From positions 1-45,162 of the forward strand of contig NZ_JANLJJ010000055.1 in the NCBI RefSeq assembly GCF_029255545.1: 45,162 nucleotides of DNA, written 5' to 3'. Origin of the DNA: Ferrovibrio sp. (GTDB lineage Bacteria > Pseudomonadota > Alphaproteobacteria > Ferrovibrionales > Ferrovibrionaceae). Position 1 is the first letter of the stretch, and each line of letters starts with the position of its first letter. A program made the translations under genes and the position numbers. The notes beneath the pieces are model-generated. The model had not been told where the DNA came from, did no database searches, and saw only the letters and a list, made by a program, of their open reading frames with translations. Below, in pieces: positions 16,697 through 26,444 of this stretch.

Positions 16697-17128
16697 TCAG
16701 CCGGTGGCGATGTATTGCCGCAGGGCTTCGGCTTCCATTTCAGTCTCGGCGATCCGGCGCTTGACTACGTCGCCGATGGAAATCATGCCGGTCAGGCGGC
16801 CGTTATCCACAACCGGCAGGTGGCGAATCCGCCGCTTGGTCATCAGATGCATGATATCGCCCAAAGTGTCATGGCTGGAACAGACCATCACGTTCCGGGT
16901 CATGATGCTGTCGGCGCCTTGCTTCAGCAGGTCGGTGCCGATCATCGCCAGGCCGCGCACGATGTCGCGTTCCGACAGGATGCCGGCAATGCTGCCATCG
17001 GGCCGCAGCACCAGCACCGCGCCGATGCCCTTGTCTGCCAGCAGCTGGCAGACGCTTTCGATGCTGTCGTCCGGTCTGGCGCTGATCACGCCACCCGTCT
17101 TGCCTTTCAGAATCGCCGCAACGGTCAT
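16697..17128 (-). CDS. Tandem CBS-domain protein
   Basis: A 143-residue protein made of two CBS domains (roughly residues 8-60 and 75-130), a module that binds adenine nucleotides and senses energy state. I start it at the ATG at 17128, preceded by GAGGAAAC; an ATG at 17143 is part of that ribosome site. Segments such as GIGAVLVLRPDGSIAGILSERDIVRGLA and RIRHLPVVDNGRLTGMISIGDVVKRRI are typical. It ends 21 bases before fdhD and so may share its transcript, but stand-alone CBS proteins occur in many contexts and a link to FDH is not shown. Confidence 0.88.
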   Translation of the reverse strand: MTVAAILKGKTGGVISARPDDSIESVCQLLADKGIGAVLVLRPDGSIAGILSERDIVRGLAMIGTDLLKQGADSIMTRNVMVCSSHDTLGDIMHLMTKRRIRHLPVVDNGRLTGMISIGDVVKRRIAETEMEAEALRQYIATG

Positions 17129-17577
17129 GGTCGTTTCCTCCATTTTCGCTGGATAACCTGCTCGCTACGCAACCTCCTGCCGGACCTGTCGGTTCCCTGG
17201 CCGCGCGGGGGCGCCGGCGGGTCCGTTACAACGCAATATGCCGGGGGAAACCTGTCCGCGCCGCAGCGCGGCACTGGCGGCGCTGTCGAAATCGCTGCGG
17301 GCGGCGAGGCGGTGTTGGCCGGTACCCATGCGCTCTCCCCGATACCGATGCCGGGCTGGCGCGATCCAGGCTCTGGCAGGCACCGTGCCGCCAGTCTCAG
17401 CCAAGCCCGCGGCAATGACAAGACCAACCTTGCACAGCCGGATAACTGCTTGACCGGCCAATGGCTTTCCGGCTCCCGCGGAAGTCGGCCGGAGCCTTGC
17501 GGGCGGCTGCCGGTTCGGTTAAGGTCCGCGCCGCTTTCGACCCCCGGCCAGGATAGTCTTCCGCGCCGGCCCTCTGC
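17129..17577. other. Intergenic region between the CBS gene and tRNA-Ser
   Basis: About 450 bases without a credible gene. Open frames exist on both strands because of high GC, but none has a ribosome site or a recognisable product. It should hold the minus-strand promoter of the CBS/fdhD operon and the plus-strand promoter of the tRNA; I could not pick out either with confidence. Confidence 0.5.
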
Positions 17578-17667
<90 letters not shown>

Positions 17668-17673
17668 TTCACC

Positions 17674-17709
17674 AAAAACAGCCGCCGGCACCCGCCGGCG
17701 GCTGTTTTT
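17674..17709 (+). terminator. Strong Rho-independent terminator after tRNA-Ser
   Basis: A 16-base perfect inverted repeat (AAAAACAGCCGCCGGC with its complement) around a four-base loop, ending in five Ts, seven bases after the tRNA. The A and T runs make it able to act in both directions. Confidence 0.92.
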
Positions 17710-17915
17710 GCTGCAGCGCCGCCCGCCCGGAACGGCCACGCGACAAAGCCGGCTTACTTTCCCTGCACATTCCGCGATACTATCCTTCCGGATGAATACC
17801 CGTCACTGGGGTGCCTAAACATGCCGCCGCTGCAGAGTCGCCTTTCATGTTTGCATGCAGCCTTTCGGTTCCCTCAGCCATCGCCGATCCATCCAGGCCA
17901 TAATTGGCGCAGGCC

Positions 17916-20900
17916 ATGAAGCCCGACAAAAAAACTGCCCTGGCCTGGATTCTGCTAGGCATCGGCCTGCTGCTGACCGCGTTGGCGGGACTGCAGGTCC
18001 GGCGCGCCATCGTCAACGAGGCCACCGACCGAATCATCCTCACCAGCGATCAGATCACGCTGCAGATCCGCGAGCGCCTCGATGCCTACGCGCTGATCCT
18101 GCGCGGCGCCGCCGGCCTGATATCGGGACGTCTCCAGGTCGACCGGAGGGAATGGCGCCTCTATGTCGAAAGGCTGCGCAGCGGCGATGGGGTGCCGGGA
18201 GTGCAGGGCGTCGGCTTTGCCAGATACATCCCGGCAACGGAACTGGACGCCCATGTCACCGGAATCCGCAGCGAGGGCTTTCCGCAATACCAGGTATGGC
18301 CGGCGGGCGATCGCGACTACTACTCGTCGATCATCTTTCTTGAGCCTTTCAGCGACCGCAACCTGCGGGCCTTCGGCTACGACATGCTCTCCGAGCCGGT
18401 CCGGCGCGAGGCGATGGAGCGGGCGCGGGATGCCGACAACGCCACCCTGTCGGGCAAGGTGACGCTGGTCCAGGAAACCGGCACGGAAAACCAGGCCGGC
18501 ACGCTGATGTATGTTCCGGCCTACAGAAGCGGCATGCCAACCACGACCGTGGCGGAGCGGCGGGCAGCGCTGATGGGCTGGGCCTACAGCCCCTACCGCA
18601 TGACGGACCTGATGACGGCGATCCTCCGGGACTGGCGGGCCGAAGGCAAAACCGGGTTCGACCTTCACGTCTACGACGGCGCCACCATCGGGCCGGAGAC
18701 CCTGCTGTTCGACAGCAGCGGCGGCAGGAATTTCGAGCTGTCGCCGCTGGCGCAGTCGCGGGTCATCAATTTCAACGGCCGCCAGTGGCAGCTGCTGTTC
18801 AATCCGCATCCGGTGGCCTACGGCATCCGCTTTGCGCCGGTCTTTCTGACCATCGGCGCGGGCATGCTGATCAGCGTCCTGCTGTACCTTCTGATCCTGG
18901 CGCTGATCAGGCGGCGGGAACAGGCGGCGGCGCTGGCCGAGAAGCTCGTCCTCGATATCCGGCAGCGTGAACAGACGCTGGAGGAAACCGAGAACCGCTG
19001 GCGGGCCGCGCTGGAAGGCTCCGGCCTGGGCGTCTGGGACTGGAATGTCCCGACGGGCACCGTGTTCTTTTCCAGGCTGTGGAAAGAAATGCTTGGCTTC
19101 AAGGAAAACGAGATCGGCAACCAGCTTCAGGAATGGGAAAGCCGCGTCCATCCCGACGACAAGGCGGGCGCCCTTGAAAAGGTCAGCGACTGTCTTGAAG
19201 GCAGAACCAAGACTTACGCAAGCGAACACCGCCTCCGCTGCAAAGATGGCCGCTACAAGTGGATTCTCGACCGCGGCACGGTGTTCGAGCGCAGCGCCGA
19301 CGGAAAGCCGCTGCGCGTCGTCGGCACGCATAGCGATATTTCCGCCCGCAAGGAAAACGAGTTTCGCCTGCAGGCAATGATCACGGAAACGCAGCGGCTG
19401 CGCGATGCGCTCGACAACGTGGCCGCCTGCATTTACCTGAAAAATGCCGAAGGCCGGTATGTCTTTGCGAATAAGCCCGCCCTTGAGCTCTTCGGCTGTT
19501 CCGCCGAAGAGCTCGGCCGGCGCTTCGACAGCCGGTATTTTCCGCCTGATGGCATCGGGCCGCGACGGGACTCCATGCAAAGAGTGCTGCGCGGGGAACG
19601 CATCACCGAGGAAATTACGGTTGACGATCCTCGGCGCGGACGACGGATATATCTGGAAAACAGGACCCCGGTTTATGCCGATGCCCAACGTCAGACGATC
19701 TGGGGGATCTGCGGCATCTTCACCGACATCACCGAGAGCCGGGAACTGCAAGAAGAGCTGCAGGAAAGCCGGTTCGAGCTCGTGCAGGCCCAGCGCATCG
19801 CCAAGGTGGGCAACTGGCATTTCGACCTTGCGACAGACCGGGCGATCTGGTCGGAGGAACTCTACCGGATGTTCGGGCTGGACCCGGCGACTCCGGCGCC
19901 GGGATTCAACGAGCAGTCCCGCATCTTCAGCCCTGACAGCTGGAAACGCGTATCTGCCGGGGTCGCCAAGACCGCGGCGACTGGCGAGCCCTACGAACTT
20001 GAGCTGGAGACTGTCCGCCAGGATAACAGCCATGGCTGGATGCTGGTGCGCGGCGAGGCGGTGCGCGATGCCGCCGGAACGATCGTCGGACTGCGCGGCG
20101 TGGCCCTCGACATCACCGACCGGAAGCAGGCCGAGATTCAGGGCCAGCGCCTCAACCGGCTTTACGCCGCTCTGCGGGAATGCAGCCGCGCCATCCAGGA
20201 CTGCCGGACGCAGCAGGAGTTGTTCGACCGGATCTGCGAGATTGTCGTTGAATTCGGCGGCGTCAGGCTGAGTTGGATCGGCCTGGTCAATGAAGACAGC
20301 GGCACCGTCACCCCCGTGAGCACCTACGGCTTCGGCCGGGAATACCTGGATAACATCAGGATTACCGTCCATGCCGACGATCCATATGGTCGCGGCCCGA
20401 CGGGCACGGCCATCCGCGAAAACCATCCGGTCTGGTTTGACAATTTCCAGCAGGATTCCCGCATCGAGCCATGGCGGCAGCGCGTGGCGGAATATGGCTG
20501 GCAGGCCGCTGCCGCGCTGCCGATCTGCCGACGGGGCAAGCCGGTCGGCGCACTCACATTCTATGCCGACGAGGCCGGTTTGCCCGCCGACGAGATGCGT
20601 GAGCTTCTGAACAGGCTGGCGGCGCAGATCAGCGTGGCGCTCGACCGGCTCGACCTGGAAGCGCAGGCACAGCTTGCCCTCGCCGCGCTGCCGGCAGCCG
20701 AACAGAGCTTCCGCTTCCTGTTCGACACCTGCAGCGACGGCATGATCCTGGCCGAGCCGGGCGGCACTATCCTGGCGGCCAATGCCGCCGCCTGCCGGCT
20801 GCTCGGCCACAGCGAGGAGGAGATGCGCCGCCTCGGCCTGGCCGGGCTGGCGCAGACCGCACAGGCCGGCACCGCCCTGCAGACCGCGATCACGTCGCCA

Positions 20901-20969
20901 TCATTCCGTGACCAACAGGGTAATGCGTGGATCGTGAAGGTGATCCCGGCCCAGCCGGGGACCGGTTAA
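17916..20969 (+). CDS. Membrane CHASE-PAS-PAS-PAS-GAF-PAS sensor without an output domain
   Basis: About 1017 residues from the ATG at 17916 (a TTG at 17904 is also possible; neither has a strong ribosome site). The order is: membrane helix near residues 9-28, extracytoplasmic CHASE-like sensor (about 75-290), second helix (about 308-332), PAS with PAC (about 360-475), second PAS (about 485-600), third PAS_3-type (about 640-735), GAF (about 750-905), and a final partial PAS (about 925-1010). It then stops. No histidine kinase, GGDEF, EAL or phosphatase domain follows. The stop is ten bases from the stop of the convergent livF. It may have lost its output module or may signal through a partner. 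Confidence 0.85.
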   Translation: MKPDKKTALAWILLGIGLLLTALAGLQVRRAIVNEATDRIILTSDQITLQIRERLDAYALILRGAAGLISGRLQVDRREWRLYVERLRSGDGVPGVQGVGFARYIPATELDAHVTGIRSEGFPQYQVWPAGDRDYYSSIIFLEPFSDRNLRAFGYDMLSEPVRREAMERARDADNATLSGKVTLVQETGTENQAGTLMYVPAYRSGMPTTTVAERRAALMGWAYSPYRMTDLMTAILRDWRAEGKTGFDLHVYDGATIGPETLLFDSSGGRNFELSPLAQSRVINFNGRQWQLLFNPHPVAYGIRFAPVFLTIGAGMLISVLLYLLILALIRRREQAAALAEKLVLDIRQREQTLEETENRWRAALEGSGLGVWDWNVPTGTVFFSRLWKEMLGFKENEIGNQLQEWESRVHPDDKAGALEKVSDCLEGRTKTYASEHRLRCKDGRYKWILDRGTVFERSADGKPLRVVGTHSDISARKENEFRLQAMITETQRLRDALDNVAACIYLKNAEGRYVFANKPALELFGCSAEELGRRFDSRYFPPDGIGPRRDSMQRVLRGERITEEITVDDPRRGRRIYLENRTPVYADAQRQTIWGICGIFTDITESRELQEELQESRFELVQAQRIAKVGNWHFDLATDRAIWSEELYRMFGLDPATPAPGFNEQSRIFSPDSWKRVSAGVAKTAATGEPYELELETVRQDNSHGWMLVRGEAVRDAAGTIVGLRGVALDITDRKQAEIQGQRLNRLYAALRECSRAIQDCRTQQELFDRICEIVVEFGGVRLSWIGLVNEDSGTVTPVSTYGFGREYLDNIRITVHADDPYGRGPTGTAIRENHPVWFDNFQQDSRIEPWRQRVAEYGWQAAAALPICRRGKPVGALTFYADEAGLPADEMRELLNRLAAQISVALDRLDLEAQAQLALAALPAAEQSFRFLFDTCSDGMILAEPGGTILAANAAACRLLGHSEEEMRRLGLAGLAQTAQAGTALQTAITSPSFRDQQGNAWIVKVIPAQPGTG

Positions 20970-20979
20970 GGCCCGCCCA

Positions 20980-21687
20980 TTACTCCAGGCCCAGATAGGC
21001 CTTGCGGATTTCCGAGCGCCGCATCAGGTCGTGGGCCGGGCCATCCATCACGATGCGGCCCTCTTCCAGCACATAGGCGTGCGTCGCCAGCTCCATCGCC
21101 ATGCTGACATTCTGCTCGACCAGCAGCACGGACAGCCCTTCGGCATTGATGCGGCGGATGGCGTCGAACATGTCCATCACGATGGAAGGCGCCAGGCCCA
21201 GCGACGGCTCGTCCAGCAGCAGCAGCTTCGGCCGCGCCATCAGGGCGCGCCCGATCGCCACCATCTGCTGCTGCCCGCCCGACAGCGATCCGGCCGGCAT
21301 CGGCAGCTTCTGCCGCACCGCCGGAAACAGCTCGCAGACCTGCTCCAGCGTCTCGCGTCGGCGCGCCCGCGCCGCCGGCAGGTAGCTGCCCAGTTCCAGA
21401 TTCTCCAGCACGGTCATGCCGGTGAACAGGCGGCGGCTTTCCGGCACGATGGCAATGCCCGCCTCGCAGAATCTGTGCGCGGCGAGACGCGTGATATCCA
21501 CGCCATGAAACGCGATGCTGCCGCCGGCGGCGCGGTTGAGGCCGGCCAGCGTGTTGATCAGGGTGGTCTTGCCCGCGCCATTTGGTCCGACCACGCAGAC
21601 CAGTTCGCCGGTTTCGACCCGGATGCTGACATCCCACAGGGCCGGAGCGGCGCCATAGGCGACCCGCAGGTTACGCACCTCAAGCAT
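20980..21687 (-). CDS. livF: ABC transporter ATP-binding protein, LivF type
   Basis: A 235-residue ATPase of a branched-chain amino acid type (HAAT) importer. It has Walker A GPNGAGKTTL, signature LSGGQQQM, Walker B LLLLDEPSLGLAP, and the short length typical of LivF. It is the last gene of an operon and overlaps the end of the LivM-LivG fusion gene by eight bases. The real substrate may be an aromatic or related carboxylate rather than an amino acid, judging from the catabolic genes upstream. Confidence 0.9.
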   Translation of the reverse strand: MLEVRNLRVAYGAAPALWDVSIRVETGELVCVVGPNGAGKTTLINTLAGLNRAAGGSIAFHGVDITRLAAHRFCEAGIAIVPESRRLFTGMTVLENLELGSYLPAARARRRETLEQVCELFPAVRQKLPMPAGSLSGGQQQMVAIGRALMARPKLLLLDEPSLGLAPSIVMDMFDAIRRINAEGLSVLLVEQNVSMAMELATHAYVLEEGRIVMDGPAHDLMRRSEIRKAYLGLE

Positions 21688-23446
21688 GGGCTTTCCCGAG
21701 ATAGGCGGCCTTGACGGCCTCTTCGTTCATCACCGCGCTGGCGTCGCCCTGGGCGATCAGGGCGCCGTGGTTGAGCACCACGATGCGGTCGGTCAGCGCC
21801 ATCACCGCGCGCATGACATGCTCGACGAACACGATGGTGGTGCCGCGATCGCGGATCCGCTGGATCATCTCGATGGCTTCGTTGATTTCCCCGGGCGTCA
21901 GGCCGGACAGAACCTCGTCGAGCAGCAGCAGCTTCGGCCGGGCGGCCAGCGCGCGGGCCAGCTCGAGGAACTTGCGCTGATGCAGGTTCAGGTCATCCGG
22001 CAATGCATGGGCCCGATGCGACAGGCCGGCGAATTCGATGAAAGTCTGCGCCTCGCGCAGGGCCTCGGCGCGGCTCATCCCGCCGCCACCGAACATGCCG
22101 ACCATGGCCACGTTCTCCAGCACGCTCATATGGCTGAAGGGGCGCGGAATCTGGTAGGTGCGCGCGATGCCGGCCTGGGCGAAGCGATGAGCATCCTGAC
22201 CGGCAAGGCTCTGGCCTTCGAACAGGATTTCGCCGGCCGTCGGCTTGTAATGGCCACTGACCACGTTGATGAAGGTCGACTTGCCTGAACCATTCGGCCC
22301 GATCAGGCCGAGAATCTCGCCCTTGTAGACCTCCAGGGTCACATCGTTCAGGGCTTTCACGCCGCTGAAGGCTTTCGACAGCCCCCTGACCTGCAGCAAC
22401 GGCTCCGCCACGATGTGGCGCCTGGCCGGCAGGCGCGCCACCGGAGCCGCCTCGGCCGCATGGACCGGCGCCGCGCTGGCCGCGGCTTCGGCGGCGACGC
22501 GCACGCGCTTGTTATGGCGCCAGCCGGATACCAGGCCGAGCACACCGGCCGGCATGAAGAGAATGACGACCACGAGGATAAAGCCAACCGCGGCCCGGCC
22601 CAGCACGGCTGATTCACCCGACGTGAAGTAATAGAGCAAGCAGGTGATCAGCACGGCACCGACCGCCGGCCCGATCCAGTGCCGGCTGCCGCCCAGGATG
22701 CTCATCAGCACGACGCTGAGCGGCACGGTGATCGAGAAGGTTTCCGACACCGTGACATAGGAGACGAACAGCGCATGGATGCCGCCCGCCAGGCCGGCCA
22801 GGCCGCAGGAGATGGCCAGCGCGTAGAGCTTGAAGCGATAGGTCGGCACCCCCATCACCTCGGCGACATCCTCGTCGTCATGGATGGCAAACAGCCCGGT
22901 GCCGAATTTGGAAGCGTAGATCCAGTAGGAGATCAGCAGCGTCAGCGTCGCCGTGATCAGCCCCATCATATAGATCGAAGCCGATTGCGAGGGACCAAGG
23001 ACCGGAATATCGACGCCGATCAGGTAAATGCCCGGGCCGCCATCGACCGGCGTGTTCAGGATGACCGTGGCGAGGACAAAGGTGACCGCCAGCGTCAGCA
23101 GGGCGAACAATTCGCCACGCACGCTGGAAACCCGAAAGACGATGGCACCCAGCACCACGCCGAGCAACGCGGCAACCAGAATGGCCGCCGGCACGGTCGC
23201 CAGGAACGGCCAGCCGGCCCTGCCGGCCAGATAGGCGGTCGCGTAGATGCCAGCGCCGAAGAAGGCACCATGGCCAAAGGAGAAATAGCCGGTGTAACCC
23301 GACAGGATGTTCCACGAAACGGCAAGGATCATCCAGTGGAACAGCAGATAGAGAAAGGATTCATAAAAGGCCGGAACGCCCAGCCAGGGCAGGAATCCCA
23401 GAGCGATGCCTGCACCCAGGATTCCGAGAACGATTGTCCTGCTCAA
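21680..23446 (-). CDS. LivM-LivG fusion: ABC permease joined to ATP-binding protein
   Basis: A 588-residue protein with a TTG start at 23446, four bases after the livH stop. Residues 1-310 are a LivM permease with about ten helices (SGYTGYFSFGHGAFFGAG, GLAGGIHALFVSYVT, FMPAGVLGL). An Ala/Arg-rich linker (about 311-345) leads to a LivG ATPase: Walker A GLIGPNGSGKSTF and Walker B LLLLDEVLSGLTPGE. The ABC signature is degenerate (LNLHQRK in place of LSGGQ), as in some LivG relatives. One polypeptide thus provides a permease and an ATPase half of the importer. Confidence 0.9.
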   Translation of the reverse strand: MSRTIVLGILGAGIALGFLPWLGVPAFYESFLYLLFHWMILAVSWNILSGYTGYFSFGHGAFFGAGIYATAYLAGRAGWPFLATVPAAILVAALLGVVLGAIVFRVSSVRGELFALLTLAVTFVLATVILNTPVDGGPGIYLIGVDIPVLGPSQSASIYMMGLITATLTLLISYWIYASKFGTGLFAIHDDEDVAEVMGVPTYRFKLYALAISCGLAGLAGGIHALFVSYVTVSETFSITVPLSVVLMSILGGSRHWIGPAVGAVLITCLLYYFTSGESAVLGRAAVGFILVVVILFMPAGVLGLVSGWRHNKRVRVAAEAAASAAPVHAAEAAPVARLPARRHIVAEPLLQVRGLSKAFSGVKALNDVTLEVYKGEILGLIGPNGSGKSTFINVVSGHYKPTAGEILFEGQSLAGQDAHRFAQAGIARTYQIPRPFSHMSVLENVAMVGMFGGGGMSRAEALREAQTFIEFAGLSHRAHALPDDLNLHQRKFLELARALAARPKLLLLDEVLSGLTPGEINEAIEMIQRIRDRGTTIVFVEHVMRAVMALTDRIVVLNHGALIAQGDASAVMNEEAVKAAYLGKAHA

Positions 23447-23450
23447 GATC

Positions 23451-24308
23451 TTAAGCCTTCCCCGGGCGGAACAGCAGCATGAGAATCAACAGTGAAAACG
23501 ACACGATCGGCGCCCAGGAGGGAGAGAACAGCACCATCGCGACCGCCTCGCTCACGCCAATGATGATGCCGGCGACCAGCGGGCCGACCGCGCTGCCCAG
23601 CCCGCCCAGCATGACAACCGCGAAGACCACGCCCACCCAGGAGAAGATCTGCGTCGGCGTCAGCGTGAAGGTGAGCGCGAAACAGACGCCGGCGACGGAG
23701 GCCAGCGCGACGCAGGCGCCGGACAGCAGAAACGACAGCAGGCGCTGGTTGATCCCGAAGGCCGCCGCGATCGGGCCGTCTTCCGCCATCGCGCGCATCG
23801 CCTTGCCCAGATCGGTGAAGCGCATCGCCGCCCAGATCGCGAAGGCAAAAAAGATCGCCAACATCAGGGTCAGGAGCTCGGGCACCGGAACGAACAATCC
23901 GCCGACGGTGAACTTCTCCTCGCCGTAACTGGACTGCAATTTGCGGAAATCGGCGGTCCAGACATACTGGATCAGGCTTTCGATCATCACCGTGATGCCG
24001 AAAGTGACCAGCAGGGAATTGAATGGCGAAATATGGAACCGCGACAGCAGCCATTGCATCGCAACGCCGATGCAAAAAAAAACCGGCGGCAGGATCAACA
24101 GCGTCAGCAGCGGATCGATGCCCCAGACCGACGCCATGTGATAGCTGATATAGGCCGACAGGAAAACGAAGCCGAAATGCGCCAGGTTGATTTGCCGCAG
24201 CAGGCCCCAGGACAGTCCCAAGCCCAAACCGATCAGCCCATACATCCCGCCGATGAAAAAACCCGAAAGGATGGACTGCGACAGAAGGTTCAGGCTTGGG
24301 AGCGTCAT
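23451..24308 (-). CDS. livH: ABC transporter permease, LivH type
   Basis: A 285-residue inner-membrane permease with about eight helices. Family segments are visible: GLIGLGLGLSWGLLRQINLAHF near the start, SLLVTFGITVMIESL in the middle and VVMLGGLGSAVGPLVAG near the end. It forms the transport channel with the LivM half of the downstream fusion. It lies ten bases after the binding-protein gene and four bases before the fusion gene, so it is in one transcript. The substrate is not visible in the sequence. Confidence 0.9.
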   Translation of the reverse strand: MTLPSLNLLSQSILSGFFIGGMYGLIGLGLGLSWGLLRQINLAHFGFVFLSAYISYHMASVWGIDPLLTLLILPPVFFCIGVAMQWLLSRFHISPFNSLLVTFGITVMIESLIQYVWTADFRKLQSSYGEEKFTVGGLFVPVPELLTLMLAIFFAFAIWAAMRFTDLGKAMRAMAEDGPIAAAFGINQRLLSFLLSGACVALASVAGVCFALTFTLTPTQIFSWVGVVFAVVMLGGLGSAVGPLVAGIIIGVSEAVAMVLFSPSWAPIVSFSLLILMLLFRPGKA

Positions 24309-24318
24309 GCCTCTACTC

Positions 24319-25524
24319 TCACTGCATCTTCAGGCTGGCGCCGGGGGCGGCCCAGGCCTTCGGCCAGACGGTAACCCAATTGCCGCCCTGGACCTGCTTG
24401 ATGCGCATCAGGTCGTCGCCGAAATTGTTGCCGCGATCGAAGCGCAGGGTGCCCTGGATAGTCGGCACCTGGTTCGCCTTCAGCCAATCGGCCAGCTTGC
24501 GATCGTCAAAGCTCTTGGTTGCGGTCACCGCGGCCTCGAGCAGCTGCCAGGCCGTGAAGGAAGCAGCCGCCTGCACCTCGACCTTGGCATAGGGGAAACC
24601 GGCTGCCTTGGCCCGTTCATTGTAGGTGGCGACGAACTTCGCCGCGACCGGGTTGTTGGTATAGGGCGCGTGCTCCTCGAAGATGGTGACCGAGAGGGCA
24701 TTCTTGCCTTCCGGCGCCGTCGCCATCGGGCCAGGCGCGGGATAGAGGTGGAAATGAAGCGGCGGCTCGTAATCAAGCTTCTTCATTGCCTCGAGCAGCA
24801 TATTGCCTTCCAGGCCAATATCGCCAACGAAGACCAGATCGGGCTTCGCGTCCTTCACACGCGCAGCGATCGGACCGAAATCGCGGTTCCCGAATTCCCA
24901 TTCGAGGAACAGAACTTCCTGCAGGCCGCGTTTCTTCGCCACTTCGCGCGCCCCGAGCGACATGAAATGCACCGACGGGAATTTCGAGGTGACGACAGCG
25001 ATGGTTTTCGGCGGCTTCGGCGCGGCAGCCAGCGCGTCGAACAGCGTGTTCGGCACCGTGGTGCCCGGATCGGGACCCAGCGACCAGGCCGGGAAATGCA
25101 TGTCGTATTTCGCCAGCGACGGGATGCCAAAGGTATGGTGGATCAGGATCTTGTTGTAACGCTGGGCCACGCCCATCGCCGACAGGATCGCGCCGGTGGC
25201 ATAGGGCCCCATCAGCAGGTCGACCTTGTCGGAGGTGACCAGCTGTTCGTAGAGCGTGCGGGCCACTTCAGGCTTGGACTGGTCGTCCTTGACGATCCAT
25301 TCCACCTTGCGGCCGAGCAGACCGCCGCGCTTGTTGAGGTCCTCGACATAGATCTCGCCTGTCAGCTTGTGGACCAGCGCGGTGGCCGAAAGAGGGCCGG
25401 TCAGGGCCAACGTGCTGCCGATGCGGACAGGACTGCCTTGTTGCGACTGCGCAGGCCCGGCGAGAAAGCCAAGACTGCCGGCCGCGATCGCCGCCAGGGC
25501 GACGATCCGTTTCAAGCTTTTCAT
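24319..25524 (-). CDS. Periplasmic substrate-binding protein of the HAAT-type ABC transporter
   Basis: A 401-residue LivK-like (Peripla_BP_6) binding protein. GGGAGG precedes the ATG. The signal peptide MKSLKRIVALAAIAAGSLGF runs to a cleavage site near AQSQQ. The mature part has the two-lobe pattern: PVRIGSTLALTGPLSA, YVEDLNKRGGLLGRKVEW, DKVDLLMGPYATGAI. Members of this family also bind aromatic acids, amides and urea. Neighbouring FAH and VOC genes suggest an aromatic or ring-cleavage-type substrate; this is inference. A 35-base gap separates it from the FAH gene. Confidence 0.9.
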   Translation of the reverse strand: MKSLKRIVALAAIAAGSLGFLAGPAQSQQGSPVRIGSTLALTGPLSATALVHKLTGEIYVEDLNKRGGLLGRKVEWIVKDDQSKPEVARTLYEQLVTSDKVDLLMGPYATGAILSAMGVAQRYNKILIHHTFGIPSLAKYDMHFPAWSLGPDPGTTVPNTLFDALAAAPKPPKTIAVVTSKFPSVHFMSLGAREVAKKRGLQEVLFLEWEFGNRDFGPIAARVKDAKPDLVFVGDIGLEGNMLLEAMKKLDYEPPLHFHLYPAPGPMATAPEGKNALSVTIFEEHAPYTNNPVAAKFVATYNERAKAAGFPYAKVEVQAAASFTAWQLLEAAVTATKSFDDRKLADWLKANQVPTIQGTLRFDRGNNFGDDLMRIKQVQGGNWVTVWPKAWAAPGASLKMQ

Positions 25525-25559
25525 GTGTTTCCTCCCTCAGGTTTGTTCTTGTAGACGCG

Positions 25560-26414
25560 TCACTCGTTCTGGATTGTATTGCGCAGGACGCCCACCTTCT
25601 CGACTTCCACTTCGATCACGTCGCCCTGCTTCATGAATATCTGGGGCTTGCGGGCAAATCCGACGCCGGCCGGCGTGCCGGAGATGATCACGTCGCCGGG
25701 CTGCAGGGCGAAAATTTCCGAGCAGGTGCTGACCAGGGTCGCCACGTCGAAGATCATGTCCTTGGTGTTGGCGTCCTGCATTACCTGGCCGTTCAGGCGC
25801 GCGCGAATCTGCAGGCCGACTGCGCCGGCCGGCAGTTCATCGGCCGTCACCAGCTCCGGCCCGAAGGATGCCGTGGCATCGAAATTCTTGCCTATCATCC
25901 ACTGATGCGATTTGAACTGGTAATCGCGGATCGAACCGTCGTTGAACAGCGAATAACCGACCACATGCTCCAGCGCCTTGTCCCTGGCGATGTGGCGGCC
26001 GGCCTTGCCGATGATGACTGCCAGCTCGGCCTCGTAGTCGAACTGGTCCGAGACCTTCGGCTTGATCAGCGGCTCGTTATGGGCCACCCAGGATGATGGA
26101 AAGCGGTGGAACAGCACCGGATATTTCGGCGCGTCCTTGTAAGGGCTTTCGGCAGCATGATCGATGTAGTTCAGGCCGACGGCGATGGCCTTGGACGGAT
26201 TCAGAACCGGCGGCAGCAGCCTGGCCTGGGCGAGCGGCGTGGTCGCGCCACCCTTCGTGGCCGCCTCCTGCGCCTTGCGCAGACCATCGGGCCCAAGCGC
26301 CAGCAGGCCATCAATGCTATCGGGCAGCCCCGCGGCGGTCAGATCGACAATGACGTCGCCATTGCGGGCGCCCAGCGAGCAGCGGCCCCCCTTCAGGTAA
26401 TTCAGCAATCGCAT
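25560..26414 (-). CDS. Fumarylacetoacetate hydrolase (FAH) family protein
   Basis: A 284-residue member of the FAH superfamily, whose enzymes hydrolyse or decarboxylate C-C bonds in beta-diketo acids, often products of ring cleavage. Motifs: AIAVGLNYIDHAAES, FDYEAELAVIIGK (metal-binding Glu residues), GYSLFNDGSIRDYQ (metal-binding Asp) and PGDVIISGTPAGVG. AGAGGATC precedes the ATG. It sits between an extradiol-type dioxygenase gene and the transporter genes, consistent with a meta-cleavage product hydrolase or isomerase. The exact reaction cannot be told from the sequence. Confidence 0.88.
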   Translation of the reverse strand: MRLLNYLKGGRCSLGARNGDVIVDLTAAGLPDSIDGLLALGPDGLRKAQEAATKGGATTPLAQARLLPPVLNPSKAIAVGLNYIDHAAESPYKDAPKYPVLFHRFPSSWVAHNEPLIKPKVSDQFDYEAELAVIIGKAGRHIARDKALEHVVGYSLFNDGSIRDYQFKSHQWMIGKNFDATASFGPELVTADELPAGAVGLQIRARLNGQVMQDANTKDMIFDVATLVSTCSEIFALQPGDVIISGTPAGVGFARKPQIFMKQGDVIEVEVEKVGVLRNTIQNE

Positions 26415-26444
26415 AAGAATGATCCTCTGTAATTGGAGGCGGCG

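Noticed and set aside
17955-20810. Minus-strand open frame of 951 codons
   Set aside because: It is fully antisense to the CHASE/PAS sensor, whose domains are clear. The antisense product has no recognisable motif.
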